A stretch of DNA of 64,000 bases from Streptomyces coelicoflavus (GCF_003112555.1 NZ_BEWB01000002.1:806001-870000); one strand, 5' to 3'. Counted from the stretch's first letter, positions 18,332 through 27,358 are shown. Numbers and translations are program-made. Notes: generated by a model from the letters alone, not told the origin.

Positions 18332-19138
18332 TCAGCCGCGCCCCACGTACGGCATCGCCGTCGCCATGACCGTCGCGAACTGCACGTTGGCCTCCAGCGG
18401 CAGGTCGGCCATGTGCCGGACCGTGCGCGCCACGTCGGCGACGTCCATCACGGGCTCGGGTGCCGTCTCCCCGTTGGCCTGGAGCGCGCCGGTCTGCATC
18501 CCGGCCGTCATGTCGGTCGCCGCGTTGCCGATGTCGATCTGGCCGACCGCGATGCCGTAGGGACGGCCGTCCAGCGACAGCGACTTGGTCAGACCCGTCA
18601 GCGCGTGCTTCGTCGCCGTGTACGCCACCGAGTGCGGCCGCGGCGTGTGCGCCGAGATCGAACCGTTGTTGATGATCCGGCCGCCCCGCGGGTCCTGCTC
18701 CTTCATCTGCCGGTACGCCGCCTGCGCGCACAGGAACGCCCCGTTGAGGTTGGTGTCCACCACGTGCCGCCAGGCCTCGTAGGGCAGCTCCTCGACCGGC
18801 ACGCCACCGGGGCCGAACGTCCCCGCGTTGTTGAACAGCAGGTCCAGGCGCCCGAACCGGTCGCGCACGGCGCCGAACAGGGCCGCCACGTCCTCGGGGC
18901 GTGACACGTCGGCCCGGACGGTGAGCGCCGTGCCGGCGCCCGCGGGTGCCGCCGCGGCCGTCTCGGCCAAGGGCTCGGGACGGCGGCCGGCCAGGGCCAC
19001 CGACCAGCCGGCGGTGAGCAGTTCGACGGCGACCGCCCGGCCGATGCCGGACCCGGCGCCCGTGACGACGGCGACCTTCCGCGCGCCGTTGCTTTCCTCG
19101 TCGGTGCTTTCCCCGACGGTGGTTCTCACGGTGTTCAT
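18332..19138 (-). CDS. Short-chain dehydrogenase/reductase
   Basis: A 268-residue classical [15 protein letters not shown] is the cofactor motif near residues 26-37, [10 protein letters not shown] follows in the middle, the active-site Ser is in [12 protein letters not shown], and YTATK supplies Tyr and Lys. The Arg pair after strand 2 (GRRPEP) suggests NADP preference. Substrate unknown. The start at 19138 lies about 24 bp from a PHO box that is orientated towards the phosphatase gene but could also affect this divergent promoter. Confidence 0.85.
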   Translation of the reverse strand: MNTVRTTVGESTDEESNGARKVAVVTGAGSGIGRAVAVELLTAGWSVALAGRRPEPLAETAAAAPAGAGTALTVRADVSRPEDVAALFGAVRDRFGRLDLLFNNAGTFGPGGVPVEELPYEAWRHVVDTNLNGAFLCAQAAYRQMKEQDPRGGRIINNGSISAHTPRPHSVAYTATKHALTGLTKSLSLDGRPYGIAVGQIDIGNAATDMTAGMQTGALQANGETAPEPVMDVADVARTVRHMADLPLEANVQFATVMATAMPYVGRG

Positions 19139-19161
19139 GACTCGGCAGCGTACGGGCCGCC

Positions 19162-19205
19162 GAACATGCGGAACTCATCCGTCCGACATGCGACCGCCAT
19201 GTCCG
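19162..19205 (+). promoter_or_regulatory. PHO box: four 11-nt direct repeats
   Basis: Four contiguous 11-nt units start at 19162, 19173, 19184 and 19195. Each has CAT at unit positions 4-6 (GAACATGCGGA, ACTCATCCGTC, CGACATGCGAC, CGCCATGTCCG). This is the architecture of Streptomyces PhoP-binding PHO boxes, which are 11-nt direct repeat units related to GTTCACC. It lies 65 bp upstream of the phosphatase start. Confidence 0.75.
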
Positions 19206-19270
19206 CGCCAAGCCCGGGTCGTTCCCGGACCGTCGAATGCCCCTTGCAACCACCGTAAGGGGAGGAACGG

Positions 19271-20941
19271 ATGACACCCGCGAACCACCAGGCCCCGACC
19301 TCGGCTCCGGCCCGGTCGCAGTCCTCGCACGCGCCCGAACTCCGCGCCGCCGCCCGCAGCCTGGGCCGCCGCCGCTTCCTGACCGTCACCGGCGCCGCCG
19401 CCGCGCTCGCCTTCTCCGTCAACCTGCCGGCCGCCGGCACCGCGAGCGCCGCCGAGCTGGACGCCGCGCGGCTGACCGCCGACCCCTTCACGCTCGGCGT
19501 CGCCTCGGGCGACCCGCAGCCCGACTCCGTACTGCTGTGGACGCGCCTGGCCCCGGTCCCGTACCAGGCCGACAGCGGACTGCCCGCCAAACGCGTCGAG
19601 GTGAGCTGGGAGCTGGCCCTGGACGAACGGTTCCGCCGCGTCGTCAGAAGGGGCCGGACCACCGCCCACCCCGAGTTCCACCACACCGTGCACGTCGAGG
19701 TCGGCCACCTCGCGCCGGGCCACGTCTACCACTACCGCTTCCGCGCCGGCCGCTACGTCAGTCCGGCAGGGCGGACCCGCACCGCGCCCGCGCAGCACAG
19801 CAGGGTCTCCGGCCTCACCTTCGGCGTCGTCTCCTGCCAGAAGTACGACCAGGGCTACTACACCGCGTACCGGCACCTGGCCCAGGAGGACGTGGACGTC
19901 GTCTTCCACCTCGGCGACTACCTCTACGAGTACGCCGTGAACGCCACCGGCGGCTCCCGCGCCTACCCCGCGGGCACCCTGCCCGCCCACTTCAACCACG
20001 AGACGGTGACCCTGGAGGACTACCGACTGCGGTACGCCCTCTACAAGTCCGACCCCGACCTGCGGGCCGCGCACGCCGCGCACCCCTTCGTCGTCACCTG
20101 GGACGACCACGAGACCGAGAACAACTACGCCGACGAGACGCCGGAGAACAGCGTCCCGCCGGAGGAGTTCCTCATCCGCAGGGCCGCCGCCTACCGCGCC
20201 TACTGGGAGAACATGCCGCTGCGCCGGCCCCAGCTGCCCGACGGCCCCGACCTGAAGCTCTACCGCCGCCTGCACTGGGGACGCCTCGCCCAGTTCGACG
20301 TGCTCGACACCCGGCAGTACCGCTCCAACCAGGCGTACGGCGACGGCTGGCAGTTCCCCGGGCCCGAGTCCGAGGACCCGGGGCGCACGCTCACCGGCGA
20401 CGCCCAGGAGCGCTGGCTGATCAACGGCTGGCACCGGTCCGACGCCCTGTGGAACGTGGTGCCCCAGCAGGTCACCTTCTCCCAGCGGTACAACATGACC
20501 ACCACGCCGTCCAAGGTCTCCATGGACTCCTGGGACGGCTACCCGGCCTCCCGCGAGCGGGTCCTGGCCGGCGCGCAGGCCGCCGGGATCGAGAACCTCA
20601 TGGTCCTCACCGGCGACGTGCACGTCTCCTACGGCTTCGACATCAAGCGCGACTTCGACGACCCGGACTCCCGGACCCTGGGCACGGAGATCGTCACCAC
20701 GTCCGTCACCAGCGGCGGCAACGGCTCGGAGAAGCCGTCGAACTGGGACACCCTGATGGCCGCCAACCCGCACCTGAAGTTCTTCAACGGGCGGCGCGGC
20801 TACGCCACGGTGTCCCTGGGCCGCGAGTCGGCGCGCGCCGACTTCAAGACGGTGTCCCACGTCAGCACCGAGGGCGCGCCGCTCACGACCGCCGGGTCCT
20901 TCGTGACCGAGGCGGGGGAGCCGGGGCTCAAGCCGGCGTGA
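19271..20941 (+). CDS. phoD: Secreted alkaline phosphatase, PhoD family, Tat substrate
   Basis: A 556-residue metallophosphatase. The N-terminus has a twin-arginine signal (GRRRFLTV at about residues 32-39, then a hydrophobic stretch ending ASAAE), so it is exported folded. GVASGDPQPDSVLLWTRL begins the PhoD domain. Metal-binding segments include FGVVSCQKYDQGYY, HLGDYLYEY, TWDDHETENNY and LTGDVHVSY. PhoD enzymes are Ca2+/Fe3+ phosphomonoesterases/diesterases. The upstream PHO box predicts phosphate-starvation control by PhoP. In S. coelicolor more than one PhoD-family enzyme exists, so orthology (phoA versus phoD names) is unresolved. Its 3' end overlaps the convergent neighbour by 14 bp. Confidence 0.9.
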   Translation: MTPANHQAPTSAPARSQSSHAPELRAAARSLGRRRFLTVTGAAAALAFSVNLPAAGTASAAELDAARLTADPFTLGVASGDPQPDSVLLWTRLAPVPYQADSGLPAKRVEVSWELALDERFRRVVRRGRTTAHPEFHHTVHVEVGHLAPGHVYHYRFRAGRYVSPAGRTRTAPAQHSRVSGLTFGVVSCQKYDQGYYTAYRHLAQEDVDVVFHLGDYLYEYAVNATGGSRAYPAGTLPAHFNHETVTLEDYRLRYALYKSDPDLRAAHAAHPFVVTWDDHETENNYADETPENSVPPEEFLIRRAAAYRAYWENMPLRRPQLPDGPDLKLYRRLHWGRLAQFDVLDTRQYRSNQAYGDGWQFPGPESEDPGRTLTGDAQERWLINGWHRSDALWNVVPQQVTFSQRYNMTTTPSKVSMDSWDGYPASRERVLAGAQAAGIENLMVLTGDVHVSYGFDIKRDFDDPDSRTLGTEIVTTSVTSGGNGSEKPSNWDTLMAANPHLKFFNGRRGYATVSLGRESARADFKTVSHVSTEGAPLTTAGSFVTEAGEPGLKPA

Positions 20942-22004
20942 CGACCGGCTCCGCCGCCCCTCCCCGGTCTCCCGGTTCTCCCTGCTCGCCCCGGTCTCCC
21001 GTTTCTCCCGGGTAGCGGACGCCGACGCGGTCCCGGATCGCGTCGAGCGTCCGCATCACGGCGAGCGTGCCGTCGAGGGGGACCAGCGGCGACTCGGTCT
21101 CCCCGGCGCGCAGGGCCCGCATCACCTCCTCGGCCTCGTGCCGCAGGCTCTCGCGGGGCCCGTCCGCCGGGTCGGCCCGGAACTCCCGCGGTTCCCGGCC
21201 GTCCCGGTGCAGGACGAAGTGGTCCGGGAAGAAGAAGCCGTTCGGGACGTCGATACGGCCCTCGGAACCCGTGATCGACGCGGAGTTGGGGGTGCCGCCG
21301 GTGATGGAGCAGTGGACCGTCGCCAGAGCGCCGCCGTCGTAGGAGAGCAGTGCGCCCGTCTGGAGGTCGACGCCCTCCTCCGAGAGCACCGCGCGCGCCG
21401 CGATGTCCGACGGCTCACCGAGCAGCAACTGCGCGAACGACACCGGGTACACGCCCAGGTCGAGGAGCGCGCCGCCGCCCTGCGCGGGGTCGCGCAGCCG
21501 GTGCGCGGGCGGGAACGGGCCCGCGAGGCCGAAGTCCGCCTGGAGGCTGCGGACCTCGCCGATCGCGCCGTCCTCGACCAGCGCCTTCAGGCGCCGCACC
21601 AGCGGGTTGCAGTACATCCACATGGCTTCCATGAGGAAGACGCCGTTCTCGCGGGCGAGCGCGACCAGTTCCGCCGCCTCGCGCGCGTTCAGTGTGAACG
21701 GCTTCTCGCACAGCACGTTCCGGCCCGCCTCCAGACACAGGCCGGCCGCGGTCCGGTGCGCCGAGTGCGGCGTCGCGACGTACACCACGTCGACGTCCTC
21801 GTCCCGCGCCAGCGTCTCCCAGCCACCGTAGGCCCGCGGTATCCCGAACCGCTCCGCGAACGTCTTCGCCGACGCCTCGGTCCGCGACGCGACCGCCACG
21901 ACCTCCGCGTCCGGCAGATCGACCAGATCCGCCGTGAATCGCGCCGCCATCCCGCCGGTCGCGAGAATCCCCCAGCGCACCTTCTGCCCGGTCACCGCTG
22001 ACAC
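20928..22004 (-). CDS. Gfo/Idh/MocA-family oxidoreductase with collagen-like tail
   Basis: A 358-residue NAD(P)-dependent dehydrogenase. The Rossmann region begins VRWGILATGGMAARF; CEKPFTLN (about residue 97) is the hallmark motif with the catalytic Lys, and GGGALLDLGVYPVSF is the conserved C-terminal domain segment with the usual Asp/Tyr pattern. Resembles dihydrodiol dehydrogenase-like members acting on sugars or diols; substrate unknown. The last 22 residues form six Gly-X-Y triplets (GETGDRGEQGEPGDRGG), a collagen-like tail that is not part of the family fold. Overlaps the phosphatase 3' end. Confidence 0.85.
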   Translation of the reverse strand: MSAVTGQKVRWGILATGGMAARFTADLVDLPDAEVVAVASRTEASAKTFAERFGIPRAYGGWETLARDEDVDVVYVATPHSAHRTAAGLCLEAGRNVLCEKPFTLNAREAAELVALARENGVFLMEAMWMYCNPLVRRLKALVEDGAIGEVRSLQADFGLAGPFPPAHRLRDPAQGGGALLDLGVYPVSFAQLLLGEPSDIAARAVLSEEGVDLQTGALLSYDGGALATVHCSITGGTPNSASITGSEGRIDVPNGFFFPDHFVLHRDGREPREFRADPADGPRESLRHEAEEVMRALRAGETESPLVPLDGTLAVMRTLDAIRDRVGVRYPGETGDRGEQGEPGDRGGAAEPVVTPA

Positions 22005-22087
22005 CCTGCCCCACCCTCGCTCAGGTTCGTTCAACTGCGTACGACCTGAGAGCATAGGCGGCGGATCTGTAGAAGAGGGAGGGGCAC

Positions 22088-23452
22088 ATGCCCGAGCGCG
22101 GGCCGTCCATACCGTCCGTACCGTCGTCCACACCACCCATGCCGCACCCGTCGCCGGGGGCCGGGGAGACAGTCCGTGCGCTGCCCGCCGCCCGGCGTAT
22201 CAGCCTGCTCGTCACCCTGATCCTCGGCAGCCTCACCGCCACGCCACCGCTGGCGATGGACATGTACCTCCCCGCGCTCCCGGAGGTCACCCGCTCCCTG
22301 AGCGCGCCCGCCGCCACCGTCCAGCTCACGCTCACCGCCTGCCTGGCCGGCATGGCCCTCGGGCAGATCGTGGTCGGCCCGATGAGCGACAAGTGGGGGC
22401 GCCGGCGCCCGCTGCTGGCCGGGCTCGCCGTCTACGTCGTCGCCACCGCCCTGTGCGCCGTCGCGCCGAACGTGGAACTCCTCGTCGCCTTCCGGCTGGT
22501 CCAGGGGCTCGCGGGCGCCGCCGGAATCGTCATCGCCCGCGCCGTGGTGCGCGACCTGTACGACGGCGTGGCCATGGCCCGCTTCTTCTCCACCCTCATG
22601 CTGATCTCCGGCGTCGCGCCGGTCGTGGCACCGCTCATCGGCGGGCAGATCCTGCGCTTCACCGACTGGCGGGGCGTGTTCGTCGTCCTCGTCATGGTGG
22701 GCGTGGTGCTCGGCGTCGTCGTGTGGGCCAGGCTGCCGGAGACCCTGCCCGTCGAGGAGCGGCACGCGGGCGGTGCCGGCGACACCCTCCGCGCGATGCG
22801 CGGGCTGCTCGCCGACCGCGCCTTCACCGGGTACATGCTCGCGGGCGGTTTCGCCTTCGCCTCCCTGTTCGCCTACGTCGCGGCGTCGCCGTTCGTCGTC
22901 CAGGAGATCTACGGGGCCTCCGCGCAGACGTTCAGCCTGCTGTTCGGCCTCAATTCCGTCGGGCTCGTGGTGGTCGGGCAGATCAACGGCAAGATCCTGG
23001 TCGGGCGGGTCAGGCTGGACCGGGTGCTCGGCCTCGGCCTCGTCGTCGTGATCGCCGCCGCGACCGCGCTGCTGCTGATGTCCCTCGGGGTCTTCGGCGA
23101 GGTCGGGCTCGGGCCGGTCGCCGTCGCGCTGTTCGTGCTGATGTCCGCGATGGGCGTCAGCCTGCCCAACACCCAGGCACTCGCCCTGATGCGGGTCAGG
23201 AAGTCCGCCGGCTCCGCCTCCGCGCTGCTCGGCACCTCCTCCTTCCTCATCGGCGCCGTCGCCTCCCCGCTGGTCGGGATCGCCGGGGAGGACACCGCCG
23301 TTCCGATGGCCGTGGTCCAGCTGGTGGCGGCGGTCGTGGCGCTCGGTTTCCTCGTGACCATGTGCCGCGGGCAGGGAGCGGACAAGGCCATGGGCACGGG
23401 CACGGTCAACAAGGCCAAGGCCAAGGGCACAGGCAAGGGAGCGGACAACTGA
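22088..23452 (+). CDS. MFS multidrug exporter, Bcr/CflA type
   Basis: A 454-residue, 12-helix transporter. LAMDMYLPALPEVTRSL near residue 55 is diagnostic of the Bcr/CflA drug-resistance subfamily, and GPMSDKWGRRRPLL is MFS motif A. Exports small drugs such as chloramphenicol or bicyclomycin analogues in relatives; the real substrate is unknown. GAGGGAGGGG precedes the ATG at 22088. The last 25 residues are a low-complexity Lys/Gly/Ala tail encoded by short repeats, which also contains the ribosome site for the next gene. Confidence 0.88.
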   Translation: MPERGPSIPSVPSSTPPMPHPSPGAGETVRALPAARRISLLVTLILGSLTATPPLAMDMYLPALPEVTRSLSAPAATVQLTLTACLAGMALGQIVVGPMSDKWGRRRPLLAGLAVYVVATALCAVAPNVELLVAFRLVQGLAGAAGIVIARAVVRDLYDGVAMARFFSTLMLISGVAPVVAPLIGGQILRFTDWRGVFVVLVMVGVVLGVVVWARLPETLPVEERHAGGAGDTLRAMRGLLADRAFTGYMLAGGFAFASLFAYVAASPFVVQEIYGASAQTFSLLFGLNSVGLVVVGQINGKILVGRVRLDRVLGLGLVVVIAAATALLLMSLGVFGEVGLGPVAVALFVLMSAMGVSLPNTQALALMRVRKSAGSASALLGTSSFLIGAVASPLVGIAGEDTAVPMAVVQLVAAVVALGFLVTMCRGQGADKAMGTGTVNKAKAKGTGKGADN

Positions 23453-24576
23453 GCGCTCCGAGACTGCGTGGCGACACCCCGGAGCGGGCCGGGCTCGATC
23501 GCGAGGGGCTCCGCCGTGCCGTCGCCCAGGTGCACGACCTCACGGCCGGCGAACGCCCCTGGGCGGCGGGCGCCGTCGTGGCCGTCGGACGCGGACCCGT
23601 GCTCGCCGTCGAGGAGGCGGCGGGCTGGGCCGTGCGCTACGCCTTCTACGACCCGCACAGCGACACGGGCGTGGAGCTGCCGGAGCGCGCCCGGGTGCCG
23701 ATGACCGTCGACACGCCCTTCGACCTCGCCTCGCTGACGAAGCTGTTCACCGCGGTCGCCGCCGTGCAGCAGATCGAGCGGGGCACGCTCGGCATCGACG
23801 CGGAGGTGGGCGCCTACCTGCCGGACTTCCGCGCCGCGGCCGAGCACCGCGTCACCGTACGGCAGCTGCTCACCCACACCTCCGGGCTGCGGCCCGAACT
23901 CCCGCTGTACGACTGCGCCGACGACGAGGAACGGCTGCGTCGGCTGCGCGCCGAGCCGCCCGTGGGGGTGCCCGGCACGTACTGCTACTCCGACCTGAAC
24001 ATGCTGCTCCTCCAGCAGGTCCTGGAGCGCATCACCGGCCGTGGCCTCGACGTCCTGGTCCACGACGGGATCACCCGGCCGCTGGGCATGGCGGCCACGC
24101 GCTTCGGACCGTGTCCCGGCGCGGCGGCCACCGAGGACCAGCGGCGGCCGTGGGCCAAGGTGGACCGCGGGATGCTGCGCGGCGTCGTCCACGACGAGAA
24201 CGCGTGGGCGCTGGGCGGGGTGGCCGGACACGCGGGGCTGTTCTCGACGGCGCGGGACCTCGCGGTCTTCAGCCGGACCCTGCTCGCGGGCGGCTCCCAC
24301 GGGCCGGCCCGCATCCTGGGCCCCGACTTCGTGGAGCTGCTCTTCACCGAACCGGGGCTCGGCTTCGTCATCGACCAGCCGTGGTTCATGGGCGAGCTGG
24401 CGGGGCGCGGGACGGCGGGCCACACCGGCTTCACCGGCACGATGCTGGTCCTCGACCGCGCGACCGAAACCTTCGCGATCCTCCTCGCCAACACGGTCCA
24501 CCCCCGCCGCCGCCCCGCGTCCAACGCCCCCCGAGCGGCCCTGTGCACCGGCGTGGCCAGATCGGTACGCGCCTGA
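23449..24576 (+). CDS. Serine hydrolase, class C beta-lactamase/DD-peptidase fold (possible CTG start)
   Basis: About 375 residues. SLTK (from FDLASLTKLFTA) gives the Ser and Lys of the SxxK motif, YSDLN is the YxN motif, and HTGFTG is the KTG-equivalent box. Such proteins include esterases, DD-peptidases and beta-lactamase homologues; no signal peptide is visible, so it is probably cytoplasmic. No ATG or GTG lies at the natural start. A CTG at 23449 overlaps the previous stop (CTGA) and has AAGGGAG 8-9 nt upstream. The next candidate, GTG at 23530, would remove the conserved-looking TPERAGLDREGLRRAV segment. Confidence 0.8.
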   Translation: MSAPRLRGDTPERAGLDREGLRRAVAQVHDLTAGERPWAAGAVVAVGRGPVLAVEEAAGWAVRYAFYDPHSDTGVELPERARVPMTVDTPFDLASLTKLFTAVAAVQQIERGTLGIDAEVGAYLPDFRAAAEHRVTVRQLLTHTSGLRPELPLYDCADDEERLRRLRAEPPVGVPGTYCYSDLNMLLLQQVLERITGRGLDVLVHDGITRPLGMAATRFGPCPGAAATEDQRRPWAKVDRGMLRGVVHDENAWALGGVAGHAGLFSTARDLAVFSRTLLAGGSHGPARILGPDFVELLFTEPGLGFVIDQPWFMGELAGRGTAGHTGFTGTMLVLDRATETFAILLANTVHPRRRPASNAPRAALCTGVARSVRA

Positions 24577-24592
24577 CGGAACTGCGGGCAGT

Positions 24593-24612
24593 CGTGCCGC
24601 TGGGGCGGCACG
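24593..24612 (+). terminator. Hairpin after the serine hydrolase
   Basis: CGTGCCGC and GCGGCACG form a perfect 8-bp stem with loop TGGG, 16 nt past the stop. A second weaker symmetry (CCTCCC...GGGAGG) follows at about 24631-24659 and resembles the GGGGGTACCTCCC-type intergenic elements common in Streptomyces. Confidence 0.65.
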
Positions 24613-24764
24613 GGTGGGCGGTGGGGGTACCTCCCGGGCCGTTCGGGCACCGGGGGAGGCACCCGGGCAGCGCCGGGCCGGCGACCCACCCGGCGCCCGC
24701 CCTCACGCAGGGCCACCGGTCAACCAAGGCCCCCGCGACCCACCGCACCCCACGGAGTGCCTCG

Positions 24765-24770
24765 TACAAT
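24765..24770 (+). promoter_or_regulatory. -10 element TACAAT, leaderless promoter
   Basis: TACAAT lies exactly 6 nt before the GTG at 24777, placing transcription start at or next to the start codon. No ribosome binding site precedes this GTG. Confidence 0.6.
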
Positions 24771-24776
24771 CGCCGC

Positions 24777-25766
24777 GTGAACCACCCCGCCACCCCCGCC
24801 GACACCCTGCGAGCCACCCTCGCCGACCTCGTCGACGGGCTCCCGCCCCGGCAGGCCGCGCAGGCCGTGGAGCGGCTGATCGCCAACTACCGCGGGGACA
24901 CCCCCACCGACGCCCCCATCCTCCGCGACCGCGCCGACGTCGTCGCCTACGCCGCGTACCGCATGCCCGCCACCTTCGCCGCGGTGCGCTCCGCGCTGGC
25001 CGAGTTCGCCGCGGCCGTGCCGGGCTGGGTGCCCGGCAGCCACGTGGACGTGGGCGGCGGGACCGGCGCCGCGACCTGGGCCGTCAGCGACACCTGGGAG
25101 GGCACGCGTCCGGTCACCGTGCTCGACTGGGCCGAACCCGCCCTCGCCCTCGGCCGTGAGATCGCCGCGTCGCTCGACACCCTGCGCGACACCCGCTGGC
25201 AGCGCGCCCGGATCGGAGCGGCGCTCACCGTGGAGAGCGCCGACCTCGTCACGGTGTCCTACGTACTCAACGAACTGACCGACACCGACCGCGCCGCCCT
25301 CGTCGACGCCGCCGCCAGGGCCGCGCGGGCCGTCGTGATCGTCGAGGCCGGCACCCCCGCCGGGTACGCCCGCGTCATCCAGGCCCGCGACCGGCTGATC
25401 GCCGCCGGGTTCCGGGTCGCCGCGCCCTGCCCGCACAGCGCCGCCTGCCCCATCGTGCCGGGCACGGACTGGTGCCACTTCGCGGCCCGCGTCAGCCGCT
25501 CCAGCCTCCACCGGCAGGTCAAGAGCGGTTCCCTCGCCTACGAGGACGAGAAGTTCAGCTACGTCGCCGCCACCCGGCTCCCCGTCGAACCCGCCCCCTC
25601 CCGCGTGGTCCGGCGTCCGCAGATCCGCAAGGGCCAGGTCCTGCTGGACCTGTGCGAGCCCGACGAGAGGCTCGGCCGCCGGACGGTCACCAAGCGCCAC
25701 GGCGACCTGTACAAGGCGGCCCGGGACGCGGCCTGGGGCGACCCCTGGCCCACCGGGGAAGCATGA
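24777..25766 (+). CDS. Rsm22-family (mitoribosomal small subunit-like) methyltransferase
   Basis: A 329-residue SAM-dependent methyltransferase. HVDVGGGTGAATWAV (about residues 83-97) is the SAM-binding motif I, and SYVLNEL is motif IV region. ACPHSAACPI and the later WCHF supply Cys/His residues typical of the Rsm22 family, which is related to mitochondrial small-subunit assembly proteins with Fe-S or zinc sites. The leaderless GTG at 24777 is decided by a TACAAT -10 box 6 nt upstream. Likely acts on rRNA or in ribosome assembly, by family analogy only. Confidence 0.78.
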   Translation: MNHPATPADTLRATLADLVDGLPPRQAAQAVERLIANYRGDTPTDAPILRDRADVVAYAAYRMPATFAAVRSALAEFAAAVPGWVPGSHVDVGGGTGAATWAVSDTWEGTRPVTVLDWAEPALALGREIAASLDTLRDTRWQRARIGAALTVESADLVTVSYVLNELTDTDRAALVDAAARAARAVVIVEAGTPAGYARVIQARDRLIAAGFRVAAPCPHSAACPIVPGTDWCHFAARVSRSSLHRQVKSGSLAYEDEKFSYVAATRLPVEPAPSRVVRRPQIRKGQVLLDLCEPDERLGRRTVTKRHGDLYKAARDAAWGDPWPTGEA

Positions 25767-25824
25767 CGGTGTCCGTCGCCAACTCCGCCGCGGAGTAGGG
25801 TCGTCGAGCCCCGACGAGCTGGAA

Positions 25825-26523
25825 GTGGACCTCCCCGTGGAACGTGACGTGCACCCTGCCCTGCGGATCGTGATCGCCGAGGACGACCCGCTGCTGCGCG
25901 AAGGGCTCGCCCTGCTGCTGCGGGCCGAGGGGATGGACGTGGTGGCCACCGCGGACACCGCCGACTCGGTGCTCGACGCCATCGACGCGCACGAGCCCGA
26001 CGTGGCCATCCTGGACGTCCGCATGCCGCCCACCCACACCGACGAGGGCGTCCGCGCCGCCGTGGAGGCCAGGCGGCGGCGCCCCGGACTCGCCGTGCTG
26101 GTGCTGTCCGCGTACGTGGAGCAGTCCTTCGCCACCGACCTGCTGACCGGCGGCGTCGGCGGCCTCGGGTACCTGCTCAAGGAGCGGGTCGGCCGGGTCG
26201 AGGAGTTCATGGACGAGCTCGGCCGGGTCGCGGGCGGCGGCACCGCCATCGACCCGGAGGTCGTCGCCCAGCTGTTCACCCGGACCCGTAAGGACACCCG
26301 GCTGGAGCGGCTCAGTCCGCGGGAGCGGGAGGTGCTGGCCCTGATGGCCGAGGGGCTGGGCAACAGCGCCATCGCCGGGCGGCTCGTGGTCACCGACGGC
26401 GCGGTCCACAAGCACATCCGCAGCATCTTCGCCAAGCTCGACCTGTCCCCGGCCGACCAGGTCGACCGGCGGGTGGCGGCCGTGCTGCACTACCTGGAGG
26501 ACGCGCGGGCGACACGCCGCTGA
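25825..26523 (+). CDS. Orphan NarL/LuxR-family response regulator
   Basis: A 232-residue two-domain regulator. The receiver domain starts LRIVIAEDDPLLREGLALLL (acidic pocket), has the phospho-acceptor Asp in VAILDVRMPP, Ser/Thr in VLVLSAY and Lys in YLLKERV. The LuxR-type DNA-binding domain is LSPREREVLALMAEGLGNSAIAGRL...VHKHIRSIFAKL. No histidine kinase gene lies on either side, so its partner is elsewhere. The GTG at 25825 is used; GTG at 25837 is an alternative. TAGGGT at 25796-25801 may be its -10. Confidence 0.85.
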   Translation: MDLPVERDVHPALRIVIAEDDPLLREGLALLLRAEGMDVVATADTADSVLDAIDAHEPDVAILDVRMPPTHTDEGVRAAVEARRRRPGLAVLVLSAYVEQSFATDLLTGGVGGLGYLLKERVGRVEEFMDELGRVAGGGTAIDPEVVAQLFTRTRKDTRLERLSPREREVLALMAEGLGNSAIAGRLVVTDGAVHKHIRSIFAKLDLSPADQVDRRVAAVLHYLEDARATRR

Positions 26524-26586
26524 GCGGCGGCGGCCCGCGCCGCGGTCCGCCCTCCGTCCGCGAGACGCAGCGTCTTGTCAACCTGG

Positions 26587-26592
26587 TAGCTT
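26587..26592 (+). promoter_or_regulatory. -10 element TAGCTT, leaderless promoter
   Basis: TAGCTT sits 6 nt before ATG 26599 with no ribosome site between. TTGTCA at 26576-26581 is too close to be a matching -35, so it may instead be part of an operator for the TetR protein itself. Confidence 0.5.
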
Positions 26593-26598
26593 CGGAAC

Positions 26599-27252
26599 AT
26601 GGCCACACAGAAGTCCGTCCCCGTCCCCGACGCCCCCGCCGCCGAGCGGCCGCACCCCGACGCCACCCGGCGCAGCCAGCGGTCCCGCCAGGCCATCTAC
26701 GACGCCGCCCTCGCCCTGGTCGGCGAGGTCGGCTACCCGAAGACCACCATCGAGGGCATCGCCGCCCGCGCCGGCGTCGGCAAGCAGACGATCTACCGCT
26801 GGTGGTCCTCGAAGGCCGACGTCCTGCTGGAGGCCTTCCTCGACCTCGGGGACCGGCTCGTGGAGGCCGCCGGCGAGGAGGCGTACACCATCCCGGACAC
26901 CGGCGACGTGGCCGCCGACCTCAAGACCGTGCTGCGCGCCACGGTCGACGAGCTGCGCGACCCCCGGTTCGAGGCCCCCTATCGCGCCCTGGCCGCGGAG
27001 GGCGTCGTCAACGAGGAACTGGGCCGGACCTTCGTGAACCGGCTCCTGGAGCCGTCGCTCCAGCTCCACGCCGACCGGCTGCGCGCCGCCCAGCGGGCCG
27101 GCCAGGTGAGGCAGGACATCGACCCGCGGATCGCCCTGGAACTCTTCGTCTCCCCGCTCGCCCAGCGCTGGCTCCAGCACACGGGACCGTTCTCCCACGC
27201 CTACACCGACACCCTCGTCGACTACGCGCTGCACGGGCTCGCTCCCCGGTGA
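26599..27252 (+). CDS. TetR-family transcriptional regulator
   Basis: A 217-residue repressor-type protein. The N-terminal helix-turn-helix domain reads IYDAALALVGEVGYPKTTIEGIAARAGVGKQTIYRWWSSKADVL (about residues 33-76), which is the standard TetR signature. The C-terminal all-helical ligand and dimer domain resembles TetR_C_11/16 groups (DLKTVLRATVDELRDP). The ligand is unknown. No effector gene is obviously paired: the downstream gene encodes a primase/polymerase-like protein. The short upstream space suggests self-regulation from a leaderless promoter. Confidence 0.88.
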   Translation: MATQKSVPVPDAPAAERPHPDATRRSQRSRQAIYDAALALVGEVGYPKTTIEGIAARAGVGKQTIYRWWSSKADVLLEAFLDLGDRLVEAAGEEAYTIPDTGDVAADLKTVLRATVDELRDPRFEAPYRALAAEGVVNEELGRTFVNRLLEPSLQLHADRLRAAQRAGQVRQDIDPRIALELFVSPLAQRWLQHTGPFSHAYTDTLVDYALHGLAPR

Positions 27253-27358
27253 CCGAAGAGGTCTGACCAGGGAAGTTTGTCCCTTCGCGACCCCGAAGCG
27301 CTGAATGGTGCGACGATAGGGCATGCTGGTGCGCACGACGGCGAGGGCAAGGGGATAG

